In this document: in pieces, positions 9,410 through 18,361 of the stretch
Layout: the number at the start of each line of letters is the position of its first letter
Numbering within the stretch: the stretch's first letter is position 1
Assembly: GCA_050633105.1 (NCBI GenBank)
Contig: JBOEFW010000074.1
Span: 1-64,000, forward strand
DNA from: Aureispira sp050633105
Lineage (GTDB): Bacteria > Bacteroidota > Bacteroidia > Chitinophagales > Saprospiraceae
DNA length: 64,000 nt
Reading direction: 5' to 3'
Notes under the pieces: generated by a model
The model's database searches: none
What the model saw: only the letters and a program-made list of their open reading frames with translations
Told to the model about the DNA's origin: nothing
Program-made: the position numbers and the translations under genes

Positions 9410-10321
9410 ATGTTAGAAAAATTAAGAAAAACGCTGAGTAAGGAATTTACTAGAGGGTATGAAAAAATGGAAAGTAATTACCTGGGCCTAGAGAACAGAA
9501 TTTACAATACCATTGAAACACGCATCTCTACCTTAGAAGCAAAGTTTGAAGAACTAAGCGAGTTAATTAAGGAAGAAATGCGCCAACGCGTGGAACGCAA
9601 TGAAGATAAAATTGATGAGAATGAAGCCCATGATGATGATGTAATGTTCTTTGAAAGTGTTGATGACGTTAAGGAGGCTTTAGAAGCCGATATTAATGAA
9701 GTCAAAGAGAATGTGACCAAGCAAGTAGACAAATTATCAAAGAAGGCGAAAAAAGCTAAAAAAGCGCTTGTTGGCAGTTTGCGCAAAGGGAAAAAAGAAA
9801 TAGAGGAAAGTAGAGAAAAGGCAGAAGAAGCCAAGAAATTGCTTGATAAAAAGGCTAAAAAGAACAAAAAGAAAGCGAAGAAAAAGGCTAAGAACATTGT
9901 ATCTACTGTAGCAGATAAAGCAAAGGCTGTTGTCGAAGACGCTAAGAAATTGGTGGGCCAGAAAGGCGAAGAAGCTAAAAAAGTAGTAAAAGATACAGAA
10001 GATTATATTGATAAGAAGAGTAAGAAAGCAGAGCGCGATACTGCTCCATCTAAAAAGAAAAAAGTTAAAGAGGCGGTAGACATCTTAGAAGAGAAAGTTA
10101 AAGAAAAGGCCACGGCTAGTGCCGATGATTTGACAGTATTAAAAGGTCTAGGCGAAAAAATATCTGCTCGATTAATAGCAGAAGGAATTACTAGTTTTCA
10201 ACAACTAGCAGAACTCTCTAACAAAGAGTTGGAAGAACTTGATCAAAAGATCAGAAGTTTTGGGGCTCGCTACCAGCGCTATAATTGGAAAGAGCAGGCC
10301 AAGGATTGCATGGTTAAATAG
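9410..10321 (+). CDS. Lysine-rich coiled-coil protein with C-terminal helix-hairpin-helix domain
   Basis: This 303-residue soluble protein has three parts. The N-terminal 1-80 is predicted helical and charged. Residues about 100-235 are dominated by Lys, Ala and Glu, with repeated KKAKK-type segments like those of histone H1-like bacterial proteins. Residues about 240-300 hold a helix-hairpin-helix fold (LTVLKGLGEKISARLIAEGITSFQQLAEL), a type that binds DNA or RNA without sequence specificity and also occurs fused to some bacterial ribosomal proteins. No signal peptide is present. A nucleoid-associated or nucleic-acid-condensing role is inferred from composition plus the HhH domain. It is convergent with the TPR-CHAT gene and shares a terminator hairpin with it. 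Confidence 0.75.
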   Translation: MLEKLRKTLSKEFTRGYEKMESNYLGLENRIYNTIETRISTLEAKFEELSELIKEEMRQRVERNEDKIDENEAHDDDVMFFESVDDVKEALEADINEVKENVTKQVDKLSKKAKKAKKALVGSLRKGKKEIEESREKAEEAKKLLDKKAKKNKKKAKKKAKNIVSTVADKAKAVVEDAKKLVGQKGEEAKKVVKDTEDYIDKKSKKAERDTAPSKKKKVKEAVDILEEKVKEKATASADDLTVLKGLGEKISARLIAEGITSFQQLAELSNKELEELDQKIRSFGARYQRYNWKEQAKDCMVK

Positions 10322-10378
10322 AACAGTAAGCCCTATACCTGGTCCTAAACCATCAGGTTAAATACAGTACTTACACCC

Positions 10379-10417
10379 AGACAATATTACCTATTTAGGT
10401 GATATTGTCTTTTTTAT
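10379..10417. terminator. Hairpin terminator between convergent genes
   Basis: An inverted repeat (AGACAATATTACCT against AGGTGATATTGTCT, one mismatch) is followed on the plus strand by TTTTTT. It lies between the HhH gene and the stop of the TPR-CHAT gene, whose stop codon at 10391 falls within the hairpin. It probably serves mainly the plus-strand gene. Confidence 0.65.
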
Positions 10418-13400
10418 ATAAACAACCAACCCTACAAGAAATAACAACACTACACTGATTCCCAATAACCACCAGCCCCCATTCCATGAATTAGGGAGTG
10501 GACTGGCATCGCCTAAGGTGATAAAACTTGCCCAATAGGTCGGATGTCCAGAGATTTCATCGGTTTTGGATAAGAAGGCCAACTTAGCAGCCTGTAGTGC
10601 TTCCGCTTTGTTCATCCCCTGAGAAAGATTATTATAAAACAACTCAATCAAAGCCGCACTCGTAAAATCATTCACTTCCCACAACGTAGTCATTACACTA
10701 GGAGTTCCTGCAAAAAGAAAGGCGCGTGCCAAGCTAGAAACACCTTCTCCTTGTACTGTTTTGCCAAAACCTGTTTCACAGGCACTCAAAACAACTAAGT
10801 TCGCTTGCAAAGAAAGGTTGTGAATTTCATAAGCATAGAGGGAAGACTCCTCTTGATCTCCTGCTCCAAAAGAAAGCATAGAACGCATAGGGTTTTGCAT
10901 ATTAACAATACCATGTGTTGCTAAATGGATGATGTTGTATTGATTCGCTTGTTGTTGAAACAAGGCTTTGTTGGCTTGTTCTCCATAATAATAATCTCCT
11001 TTGTAAATGCGTTGTATGGCCTCTAATTCTTTTTGAGTCCAAGGCAAACTATCATGTTTCTCAGAGAATTGAATAGAAGGTGCCAAACCCAAACATTGTC
11101 CATTGTTTTTTAATGTCTTACGTTGCAAATTTCTATTCCATAAGGTCGCAGAGTAATTATAAGAAATAGGAAAACGTTTTATCAAAAAGGATAAATCTTT
11201 ATAGTTAGACCGTTCTAAAATATCATTTTCAGGCACTTCCCATAGGGCTACTTCAAAGGGAATATAGTGCAACATTCCATCGGCAATAACAATCAATTGC
11301 TCTGCTTCATAGTCATTGGGCAAGAAGGGCGCCAAAAAATAAGAATGGAAACGATAAGAGGCAACGATAAAGGCTTGATAAGCCCATTGAGGATGCTCTG
11401 CAATCATATCATAATTGGTGAGTGCACTGCGTAAATTATACACCAATTTTTCATAATTATTAGGAATTTCCATCTGGAAAAGCTTGCATTGGTCCCCTGT
11501 GATTCTGAACACATAGAGATGACGCATTCCAACAAAATATTCTAGAAGTACTTGCTTTCCTAACGTGAGGTTTTGCTGCACTTCCTTCAACGTGGTGACG
11601 GTTGTTTGGTATTTTAGGTCATAATACCGTGGATAATGTTGCTCTAATTGCTGAATTAGCGAATCGTATTGTTGCTTGGTGCGCAGATAAGCTTGGTCAT
11701 ACTGTTGATTGTTTTGTTGACCTCTATTGTTATAATTAGAATAATAAGCTAACTGTTGCCGCAAATCTCGCTCTCGCTCCAACAAGCTATTGGGGATATT
11801 ACTACTGCCCCGCGCCAAATTATTTTGTAAGCCCTGCAACAAGACAAAGTTTTTACTTAATTCTGCGACTTCAAAGGCTTCTGCTAAATGGCTTTTATTG
11901 GGCTGTTGACTTTGATAAGCATACAAACAGCGAATTGCACCCTCAAAAATAGGTACGGAGTAACTGCGTAATTCCTGCTTGGCCTTGGTTGATTGAAATC
12001 TAGTGCGCAAACCATTAATGACTTGAATACCTTGTTTGTAGGTCTCGTGGGCCAAGCCTAATAAGGTTTCTTCTTGCTTGTTTTGATATAAGGCCATCAA
12101 CAAATCGGCTTTACAAGACAAGGTAGAGAGCCATGCAACATTGCTAGACAAGTCTTCTATCGTAGGATTATATTTCCAGTCATTTTTATAAGGTTCTAAA
12201 CTTTTGCAAACAGCAGCTAAGGCTAATTGTATATACTGTAGAGCCACCACATAATCTTGTTGTCGCTCATGAAAACCAGCCAAATCTTTATAACTATTGT
12301 GTAGTTGTTGGCTCAAAGAACTATTAGAGGTGTTTTTCTCTTCTACATCTAAATAGGACGCATGTTTATTCTTCTTACCCAATTTTAGAAGGTAGGCTTC
12401 TACTTTACGAATAGCGAGTGCTAATAATAAATACTTTCGTTCTTGATCGCCTTGCCCTATTTGTTGGTATAAATGAGCGAATTTATCATAGACTTTAGCA
12501 ACGGCATAATGTTGCTGCCCAAGTTGTTCTTGATTGAGTTGTAAGGCTTTTTGATAAAAATGAGCACTGGAATCATATTGGTTCTGTGCCAAGTAATAAT
12601 CGCCTTTTGCCAAGAGTACTTTACTCAATTGAAAATGTTGAGAGCCATAAACGCGCTCAAATAACTGTTGACTGTACTCTAATTCTTGCCAGACTCGTGC
12701 TTTTCGATGAAGTTGGGTGTAACAGGCCGCCATGGCTAAGTGGGTATTGGCTACTTCTGTATTAACAGGCTGGCCTAATTTTTCAAAAATATACAGTACA
12801 TGGCTGTAATAAGAAAGGGCTTTTTCAAGGGCCCCATTGCTTCTGTACCGATTGGCTAATAGGTAATAGCTTTTAGCAATTTCAGCATGTTCTGTACCTA
12901 ATATGCCCAATTGTATTTGCAAGGCCATTTCTAGGTAATTGAGCTCAAGGTCATAGATATTCATGACACGATAATAGGTGGCTAGATTGATATAAGAGGC
13001 TGCAATTTGAGGGTGATTGTCTTCAAAGAGTTGTTGGCGAATATCAAAGGCCTCTTGGTGGTAAGCATAGCCTTGGTGGTAATCTTGTTGTGTTTCGTAA
13101 AAGTAATTACCTAAGGCTTGATAAGTATTGGCGGTTTGGTAATGGAGGCCTCCTACCGTTTTGAGCTGCATATTGAGTGCTCGTTGTAAGTAGCGTAATT
13201 CTTCTTTAATGGGATTGACTTCAGAGATATTGGTGGCATTGCCCGTAGAAAAACCACGATAACATTGTCCTATATAATAGTAGGAGAGTGCTATTTTTTG
13301 ATGAGCGCCTTGATGCAAGCGTTGGCGAATATGTAGTGCCTGAAGATGATACTCTAAAGCCTTATTATAGTTGACCTTAATTACTTGTCCACTATCTGTT

Positions 13401-13825
13401 GCAAGGAGTGTGACTATGCTGCTATAATAACGCCCTAAACCTTCATAAGCATCGGCGATTAAACTGCTATCTATTTCAAAGGAAGCATCAATACTTTTGA
13501 TCTCTTGCAATTGTTGTAAGGCCTTTTCAAATCCCTTGCTTTTAGCCTCTTCATAGCGAGTTAAATCAATATAGATGTTACCAATACCATTATAACAAAT
13601 GGCATAATATTCAGGGAGATTATTATTTCTATAAAGACGAGCGGCAAACTGGTAAGACTCTTTGGCCTTAGTATACTTCATTTCTGCATAATACTGCTCG
13701 GCATCTTTGATATGCTTTTCCGCTCGTTGAAGGGTTTGCTGTATAGGTGTCTGTGCTGTAGCAGCTTGAACAGGTGCTAACAGAAACAATAAGAAAAGGA
13801 ATGGAACTATATACTTCATGAACAA
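10391..13825 (-). CDS. Membrane-anchored TPR-CHAT protein (caspase-like protease family)
   Basis: CHAT domains are caspase/separase-related cysteine peptidases usually joined to TPR repeats. The 1144-residue product has a signal peptide (cleaved near TA/QTPIQ, about residue 24) and at least ten TPR units over about 30-480, often the tetratricopeptide_10-like form with an aligned HYA/HPQIA motif. A helical linker precedes the CHAT domain at about 800-1085. The catalytic pair is visible as His971 in LATHG and Cys1016 in SACETG. A transmembrane helix follows near 1118-1137 with a short basic tail (KKTISPK). Signal peptide plus C-terminal anchor implies that the TPR and protease parts face the periplasm. 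A similar protein is encoded at 59685-62477. Substrate and trigger are unknown. Confidence 0.88.
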   Translation of the reverse strand: MFMKYIVPFLFLLFLLAPVQAATAQTPIQQTLQRAEKHIKDAEQYYAEMKYTKAKESYQFAARLYRNNNLPEYYAICYNGIGNIYIDLTRYEEAKSKGFEKALQQLQEIKSIDASFEIDSSLIADAYEGLGRYYSSIVTLLATDSGQVIKVNYNKALEYHLQALHIRQRLHQGAHQKIALSYYYIGQCYRGFSTGNATNISEVNPIKEELRYLQRALNMQLKTVGGLHYQTANTYQALGNYFYETQQDYHQGYAYHQEAFDIRQQLFEDNHPQIAASYINLATYYRVMNIYDLELNYLEMALQIQLGILGTEHAEIAKSYYLLANRYRSNGALEKALSYYSHVLYIFEKLGQPVNTEVANTHLAMAACYTQLHRKARVWQELEYSQQLFERVYGSQHFQLSKVLLAKGDYYLAQNQYDSSAHFYQKALQLNQEQLGQQHYAVAKVYDKFAHLYQQIGQGDQERKYLLLALAIRKVEAYLLKLGKKNKHASYLDVEEKNTSNSSLSQQLHNSYKDLAGFHERQQDYVVALQYIQLALAAVCKSLEPYKNDWKYNPTIEDLSSNVAWLSTLSCKADLLMALYQNKQEETLLGLAHETYKQGIQVINGLRTRFQSTKAKQELRSYSVPIFEGAIRCLYAYQSQQPNKSHLAEAFEVAELSKNFVLLQGLQNNLARGSSNIPNSLLERERDLRQQLAYYSNYNNRGQQNNQQYDQAYLRTKQQYDSLIQQLEQHYPRYYDLKYQTTVTTLKEVQQNLTLGKQVLLEYFVGMRHLYVFRITGDQCKLFQMEIPNNYEKLVYNLRSALTNYDMIAEHPQWAYQAFIVASYRFHSYFLAPFLPNDYEAEQLIVIADGMLHYIPFEVALWEVPENDILERSNYKDLSFLIKRFPISYNYSATLWNRNLQRKTLKNNGQCLGLAPSIQFSEKHDSLPWTQKELEAIQRIYKGDYYYGEQANKALFQQQANQYNIIHLATHGIVNMQNPMRSMLSFGAGDQEESSLYAYEIHNLSLQANLVVLSACETGFGKTVQGEGVSSLARAFLFAGTPSVMTTLWEVNDFTSAALIELFYNNLSQGMNKAEALQAAKLAFLSKTDEISGHPTYWASFITLGDASPLPNSWNGGWWLLGISVVLLFLVGLVVYIKKTISPK

Positions 13826-14440
13826 ATTCTACCTAGAAAGAAACATAGAGAATGAATTAACCTAAAGAAAAATTAGCAAGTTTAAATAGAAAGGGAACAA
13901 CAACTATCCTATTACCATGAAAAAAACTTGCCAAAATGTTACTTGCTCCAAAGAGCTATTACTTCAAATAATAAGCTACAACATCCTAAGTTTAAACCAC
14001 TTCAACAAATAAAAAGAGCATATTGCGCGCAAAACTAGTAAAAAAGCCTGTTTTTTTAGTCTAAAAATTAACAGTACCAACTTTTTATTTCTATTTTTAG
14101 AACAAGAACAGTTTAGAAAATAGTACCTATTATCAATAATAAAACAAGATCTTGAGAAGTTTTGCTTTAAATCTGACTATAGATTTCTCATAAAATACTT
14201 CCTGTAAAATGATTGCCAATACATGGAACTAGTTGTTATTCTTATTATTAACTGTTTGATTGCAATTAAAAATCTCCAAAAATTATGAAATAATAATTTT
14301 GAAAGAGGAATAAAATAGACACCCTTGCTACTACTTTATTTAGGTGCTTTTCTTTTTATAAGAACCAAGTATTTCTAAGGCCTGTTGTAGTGAATGTGAA
14401 TAATTAAGAACAACCAACCGAACAAACTAGACGCAATACA
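13826..14440. other. 615-base AT-rich intergenic region
   Basis: This gap separates the divergent TPR-CHAT and lysozyme genes. I see no RNA gene or strong hairpin. Two tiny open frames occur (13917-14012 and 14223-14288, the latter hydrophobic), but neither has support beyond being open. The promoters of both flanking genes must lie here, although no clean TAnnTTTG with a -33 partner stands out. Confidence 0.5.
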
Positions 14441-15217
14441 ATGGGACGACCTACGCTACGTTTATATGATGGCTTTCGCCACACTTCACCACACCTAAAA
14501 GATGATGTTCGTGAATTGCAAAAACAACTCAAAAGTTTAGGCTACCGCATTCGCCCTGATGGTGAATTTGGAGCTTATACAGAAAATGTAGTGCGCCTTT
14601 TTCAAGCCTCCAAAGGTTTGAGTGCTGATGGTGTTGTTGGCCCTTATACTTGGTCTATTTTATTGAAGCGCCCTGCTCCCAAAAGCTCAACAAGTACATT
14701 CCAAACGTCTTACGCTAAATGGGATCGCACCTTGCTGCGTCAATTAGAAGAGGTCAAGCAATATGAGTACACGGTAAAGAAAGTGGCACAGAAATATGGC
14801 ATCCCACCATCTATTATTGCAGGCCTAGGCTCTAGGGAATCTCACTGGGGATTGGCATTAACGCCTCCTGGTCCTGGTGGAACAGGAGATCATGGACATG
14901 GCCGTGGATTGATGCAAGTAGATGACCGTTGGCATGTACCTTTTGTGCAATCTGGTCGCTGGGCAGATGCCCGTGAAAATATTATTTATGGAGGGGCTGT
15001 TCTGAAAAACTGTATGTCTTACTTCGAGAAAAAAGCAGGGTGGGATATGAGCTTTAAATTGATTAAAGCAGGTGTTGCTGGTTATAACTGCGGACCAAGA
15101 CGAGCTTGGGATGGTTATCGTATGGGGTATGGAGTAGATTATTATACCACAGGACGCGATTATTCCAAAAACGTAATTGAACGAGCAGGTTGGTTCCAAT
15201 TGCACGGTTGGACGTAA
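14441..15217 (+). CDS. Goose-type lysozyme with peptidoglycan-binding domain, no signal peptide
   Basis: The 258-residue protein joins a PG_binding_1 domain (residues about 17-75: LQKQLKSLGY, DGEFGAYTENVVRLFQ, GLSADGVVGPYTW) to a goose-egg-white-lysozyme-like muramidase (about 95-258). The catalytic Glu is Glu133 in GLGSRESHWG, and the Gly/His-rich loop and GRGLMQVD that follow are typical of this fold. It should cleave the glycan strand of peptidoglycan. It starts MGRPTLRLYDG with no hydrophobic leader, so it is not an ordinary Sec-exported autolysin. It could be an endolysin-like or contractile-system effector, or be exported another way. No phage or secretion genes are adjacent. Confidence 0.85.
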   Translation: MGRPTLRLYDGFRHTSPHLKDDVRELQKQLKSLGYRIRPDGEFGAYTENVVRLFQASKGLSADGVVGPYTWSILLKRPAPKSSTSTFQTSYAKWDRTLLRQLEEVKQYEYTVKKVAQKYGIPPSIIAGLGSRESHWGLALTPPGPGGTGDHGHGRGLMQVDDRWHVPFVQSGRWADARENIIYGGAVLKNCMSYFEKKAGWDMSFKLIKAGVAGYNCGPRRAWDGYRMGYGVDYYTTGRDYSKNVIERAGWFQLHGWT

Positions 15218-15409
15218 ACTATGAGCAATGAAATGACTTTAAAAAATATTTTTTTAAAAAATAACAACCTTTTTAAGGATATAGGCGTTAATTTAGAAAA
15301 TTAGCAATAGAATAGATTTTAGTTCTGTTTACACGTCATTCAACTCTGTTTTTCCCCTTAGAGAGTTGGAACATTGGCGATTATTCCACCACTATTAAAA
15401 CAGTATATC

Positions 15410-15484
15410 ATGAGAAAATTATTATTGACTTTCACTTTGAGTGCACTAACGTCGGTTATTTTATACGTATTTAAGGTGAAATAA
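15410..15484 (+). CDS. Possible 24-residue single-pass membrane peptide
   Basis: A short frame starts at ATG 15410 and reads MRKLLLTFTL then a hydrophobic stretch ending YVFKVK. Basic ends flank a single potential membrane helix. It ends 32 bases before a strong intrinsic terminator and has no other gene between it and that terminator, so something is transcribed here. Homologues are unknown to me. It could also be the truncated leader of a lost gene or a non-coding transcript. Confidence 0.35.
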   Translation: MRKLLLTFTLSALTSVILYVFKVK

Positions 15485-15516
15485 ACACACCACAATAACA
15501 AAGATTTAAAAAATCT

Positions 15517-15552
15517 AAAGCAGCTTACCTTTTGGGTAAGCTGCTTTTTTTA
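15517..15552 (+). terminator. Strong intrinsic terminator
   Basis: A perfect 13-bp stem (AAAGCAGCTTACC, 517-529, with its complement at 535-547) with a 5-base loop runs directly into a T tract. It follows the lysozyme gene by 300 bases and the possible 24-residue gene by 32 bases, and isolates both from nadB. Confidence 0.85.
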
Positions 15553-15634
15553 TATTGTTGAAAGAGAATAGTCAACACTATATGAACGTAGGCGTTTCTT
15601 AGAGGTACTACTACTTTAATACAAGATAAGCATA

Positions 15635-17233
15635 ATGAAAAAAATAGATATTCTAATCATAGGCTCGGGTGTTGCTGGCTTGACTATGGCTATTAAACTG
15701 GCAGAGCGCCACCCCGATAAAAAAATATGTGTCTTAACCAAGACCCATAAAGAAGAGAGCAATACGCGTTATGCACAAGGCGGAGTAGCAGCCGTTTGGG
15801 ATTTTGGCGAAGATTCTTTTGAAAAGCATATTGAAGATACCCTAGATGCTGGAGACGGTTTATGCGATCGGGAGGTGGTAGAGATTGTAGTAGAGGAAGG
15901 GCCAACACGGGTTAAAGAACTGATCGAATGGGGGACTCGTTTTGATAAAAAGGCTCAAGAATACGACTTAGGGCGTGAAGGAGGGCATTCTGAAAATAGA
16001 ATCTTACATTTCAAAGACCTAACAGGTTGGGAAATACAGCGGGCGCTCAATACGAAGGCAAAATCTTATCCTAATTTAGAGTACCACGATCATTATTTTG
16101 CAATTGATTTGATTACCCAGCACCACTTAGGGCGTCAAGTGACGCGCCTAACGCCTGATACCGAATGTTATGGGGCCTATGTGCTCAATATGGAAAATCA
16201 AGAAATCGAAACCTTTCTAGCAAAAGTTACCATTGTAGCAACAGGAGGCGCAGGACAAGTTTATAAAACAACAACCAATCCTAGCATTGCTACAGGAGAT
16301 GGTATGGCTATGTTCTATCGAGCGAAAGGTCGTATAGAAAATATGGAATTTGTCCAATTTCACCCTACCTCTCTTTATCGGCCCTTGCCAGAGAATCCAG
16401 CTTTTTTAGTATCGGAGGCCGTTCGTGGTTTTGGAGCGATTTTGAGAACACCAGAAGGGGAGGAATTCATGCAAAAGTATGATCCACGTAAGTCCTTGGC
16501 ACCACGAGATATTGTAGCCAGAGCTATTGATAATGAAATGAAAATGCGGGGGCAGGATTATATGATGCTGGATTGTCGACACATTGATAAGGATGCATTT
16601 ATCGGCCATTTCCCTACGATTTATGATAAATGTAAAAGTGTGGGAATTGATCCTATGAAGGATTTAATCCCTGTCGTACCAGCAGCCCACTATATTTGTG
16701 GAGGAATCAAAACAGATGTTAATGGACAAACATCAATCAAGCATTTGTATGCAGCAGGAGAATGCAGTTGCACAGGCTTGCATGGTGCCAATCGCCTAGC
16801 TTCTAATTCTCTTTTGGAAGGATTAGTATATGCAGAACGTGTTGTAACAGACATCACGAGTCGGATTGACAGCATTGCTTTTCAGAATGAAATCCCCGAT
16901 TGGGATGCAACAGGAACAACAGACCCTAAGGAATTGGTTTTGATTACACAGTCTATTAAAGAGTTAAAAGAGATAATGAGCAGTTATGTAGGGATTGTAC
17001 GCTCTAGTGTGCGTCTCAAACGGGCTTTTGATCGTTTACATATACTTTATGAAGAAACAGAGCAATTGTACAGTACAACTACGATCTCGCCTCAGTTATG
17101 TGAGTTGAGAAATCTTATTACTGCTGCTTACATGATTACTCGTTCAGCAGCGACTCGAAAAGAAAGTAGAGGGTTGCACTTTACAACAGATTTTCCAGAT
17201 AAGCAACCCTTCATTGAAACTACTTTGATGTAA
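15635..17233 (+). CDS. nadB: L-aspartate oxidase
   Basis: NadB oxidises L-aspartate to iminoaspartate with FAD, the first step of de novo NAD synthesis; NadA then condenses the product to quinolinate. The 532-residue protein has the N-terminal FAD motif GSGVAGL (about residues 8-14), the flavoprotein-family signatures NTRYAQGGVAAVW, EFVQFHPTSLY, RGFGAILRTPEGEEFM, DPRKSLAPRDIVARAI and HYICGGIKTD, and the C-terminal helical domain with RSAATRKESRGLHF. Length and motifs are complete. nadA and nadC are not in the window. The gene is preceded by a terminator and followed by a hairpin, so it is probably transcribed alone. Confidence 0.96.
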   Translation: MKKIDILIIGSGVAGLTMAIKLAERHPDKKICVLTKTHKEESNTRYAQGGVAAVWDFGEDSFEKHIEDTLDAGDGLCDREVVEIVVEEGPTRVKELIEWGTRFDKKAQEYDLGREGGHSENRILHFKDLTGWEIQRALNTKAKSYPNLEYHDHYFAIDLITQHHLGRQVTRLTPDTECYGAYVLNMENQEIETFLAKVTIVATGGAGQVYKTTTNPSIATGDGMAMFYRAKGRIENMEFVQFHPTSLYRPLPENPAFLVSEAVRGFGAILRTPEGEEFMQKYDPRKSLAPRDIVARAIDNEMKMRGQDYMMLDCRHIDKDAFIGHFPTIYDKCKSVGIDPMKDLIPVVPAAHYICGGIKTDVNGQTSIKHLYAAGECSCTGLHGANRLASNSLLEGLVYAERVVTDITSRIDSIAFQNEIPDWDATGTTDPKELVLITQSIKELKEIMSSYVGIVRSSVRLKRAFDRLHILYEETEQLYSTTTISPQLCELRNLITAAYMITRSAATRKESRGLHFTTDFPDKQPFIETTLM

Positions 17234-17566
17234 AAAGCTAGTTTTGATTTAGATAAGTAGAATGCACCGCTCTCTCTAGTAGATTACTGGGAGAGCGGTG
17301 CTGTTATGTGTAATAATCAGCTCTAAGTGTTAATAGAAAGGGGAGATTTGTAAAAAAAAGGCTAAAACTCTATTTTATGATGGGATTAATAGAGAATGAT
17401 TCATATATTAGGAGTAATTTTTGATGCTAATAATAGCACGATTGAAAGGATACATTGTGTGAACAAAGAAAATAAAGATTCTTTTTTTTCTTTTATATAG
17501 TAAGAGCTGTCAATCCCCCAGCTCTTACCATTACCCAAATTTATTTGTTATTCCTAATACAAGCTT
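17234..17566. other. Intergenic region with an inverted repeat
   Basis: The gap holds an 11-bp perfect inverted repeat (GCACCGCTCTC at 17264-17274 with GAGAGCGGTGC at 17291-17301). It has no T tract, so it may be a weak nadB terminator or RNA structure. The rest is AT-rich and should carry the promoter of the Crp/Fnr gene. No gene is seen. Confidence 0.5.
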
Positions 17567-18247
17567 ATGCAGAAAGCCGCAAAACTTTGGTACTTAGAAC
17601 AATTCAACATTTTCAAGGTCTTATCGAAGCGTGAATATGATGAGATAGCTGAAAAAGCTGTTCACCGCCATTACAAAAAAGGGGACCCCATTATGTTTCC
17701 CTTTAATTCTCAAAAGAAAATCTATCTATTAAAAGATGGTATTGTTAAAGTGGGTAATTACACTGAAAATGGCGAAGAAAATTTAAAATATATTCTTCCA
17801 GATGGAACGGTATTTGGCGAAATGGCTTTGTCAGATGGGAATGCTAATGATTTTGCAACAGCTGCTGATGATATCTTAATCTGCGCTCTTGATATAGGTG
17901 TTTTACAAGACATTATGCAACGCAATAAATCTTTTAATATAGCGATGTATAAACTAATCGGCCTACGTTTACGAAAAGTTGAAAGTCGTTTATCTGCTAT
18001 TGTTTTCAAGGATTCCTCTACACGGATCATTGATTTTATACAGGAGTTAGCACGTGATTTTGGTCGAGAAAAAGAAGGGCAATTGGTGGTCAAGAATTTT
18101 TTGACACATAAAGACATCGCAAAACTAACATTCACTTCTCGCCAAACGGTTAATAGCGTGTTCAACCGCCTTAAACGTGATGGGCAAATTGACTATGATG
18201 AACGCTATATTAGAATTCTAGATTTACAAGATACACAACAGGTTTAA
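17567..18247 (+). CDS. Crp/Fnr family transcriptional regulator
   Basis: The 226-residue protein has an N-terminal cyclic-nucleotide-binding-type beta-roll (about 20-130: KKGDPIMFP, KIYLLKDGIVKVG, LPDGTVFGEMAL). A long dimer helix and a winged helix-turn-helix follow (about 150-220: FLTHKDIAKLTFTSRQTVNSVFNRLKRDGQI). The FGEMAL stretch resembles the phosphate-binding cassette, but the key Arg-Ser/Thr pair of true cAMP binders is not obvious (GNANDFATAADD), so cAMP binding is doubtful. No N-terminal Cys cluster for an Fnr iron-sulfur cluster is seen. Regulators of this type in Bacteroidota respond to varied signals. It stands alone, and its targets are not shown by context. Confidence 0.88.
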   Translation: MQKAAKLWYLEQFNIFKVLSKREYDEIAEKAVHRHYKKGDPIMFPFNSQKKIYLLKDGIVKVGNYTENGEENLKYILPDGTVFGEMALSDGNANDFATAADDILICALDIGVLQDIMQRNKSFNIAMYKLIGLRLRKVESRLSAIVFKDSSTRIIDFIQELARDFGREKEGQLVVKNFLTHKDIAKLTFTSRQTVNSVFNRLKRDGQIDYDERYIRILDLQDTQQV

Positions 18248-18267
18248 AGGGATTGTTTCTTTTTTGC

Positions 18268-18275
18268 TATCTTTG
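18268..18275 (+). promoter_or_regulatory. Candidate -7 element for trmB
   Basis: TATCTTTG matches the TAnnTTTG consensus about 90 bases before the trmB start and just after the Crp/Fnr gene's stop codon. The -33 partner is poor. Confidence 0.4.
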
Positions 18276-18361
18276 CGTAACAGCTCTTTAGGGCTGCTTC
18301 TTTCTTAATTTTTTTCGAGAGGCAATTGCCTCTAGGATTGTTTTAGCGCGATTATACCAGC

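Noticed and set aside
9502..9897. 131-codon minus-strand frame rich in Phe, Ser and Leu
   Set aside because: It is the complement of the Lys/Glu-rich repeats of the HhH protein gene.
13917..14012. 31-codon plus-strand frame after ATG in the TPR-CHAT/lysozyme gap
   Set aside because: Too short, no conserved feature, no terminator behind it.
14223..14288. 21-codon hydrophobic frame (MELVVILIINCLI and on)
   Set aside because: It could encode a membrane peptide, but lacks a promoter, terminator or any supporting context; AT-rich DNA yields such frames by chance.
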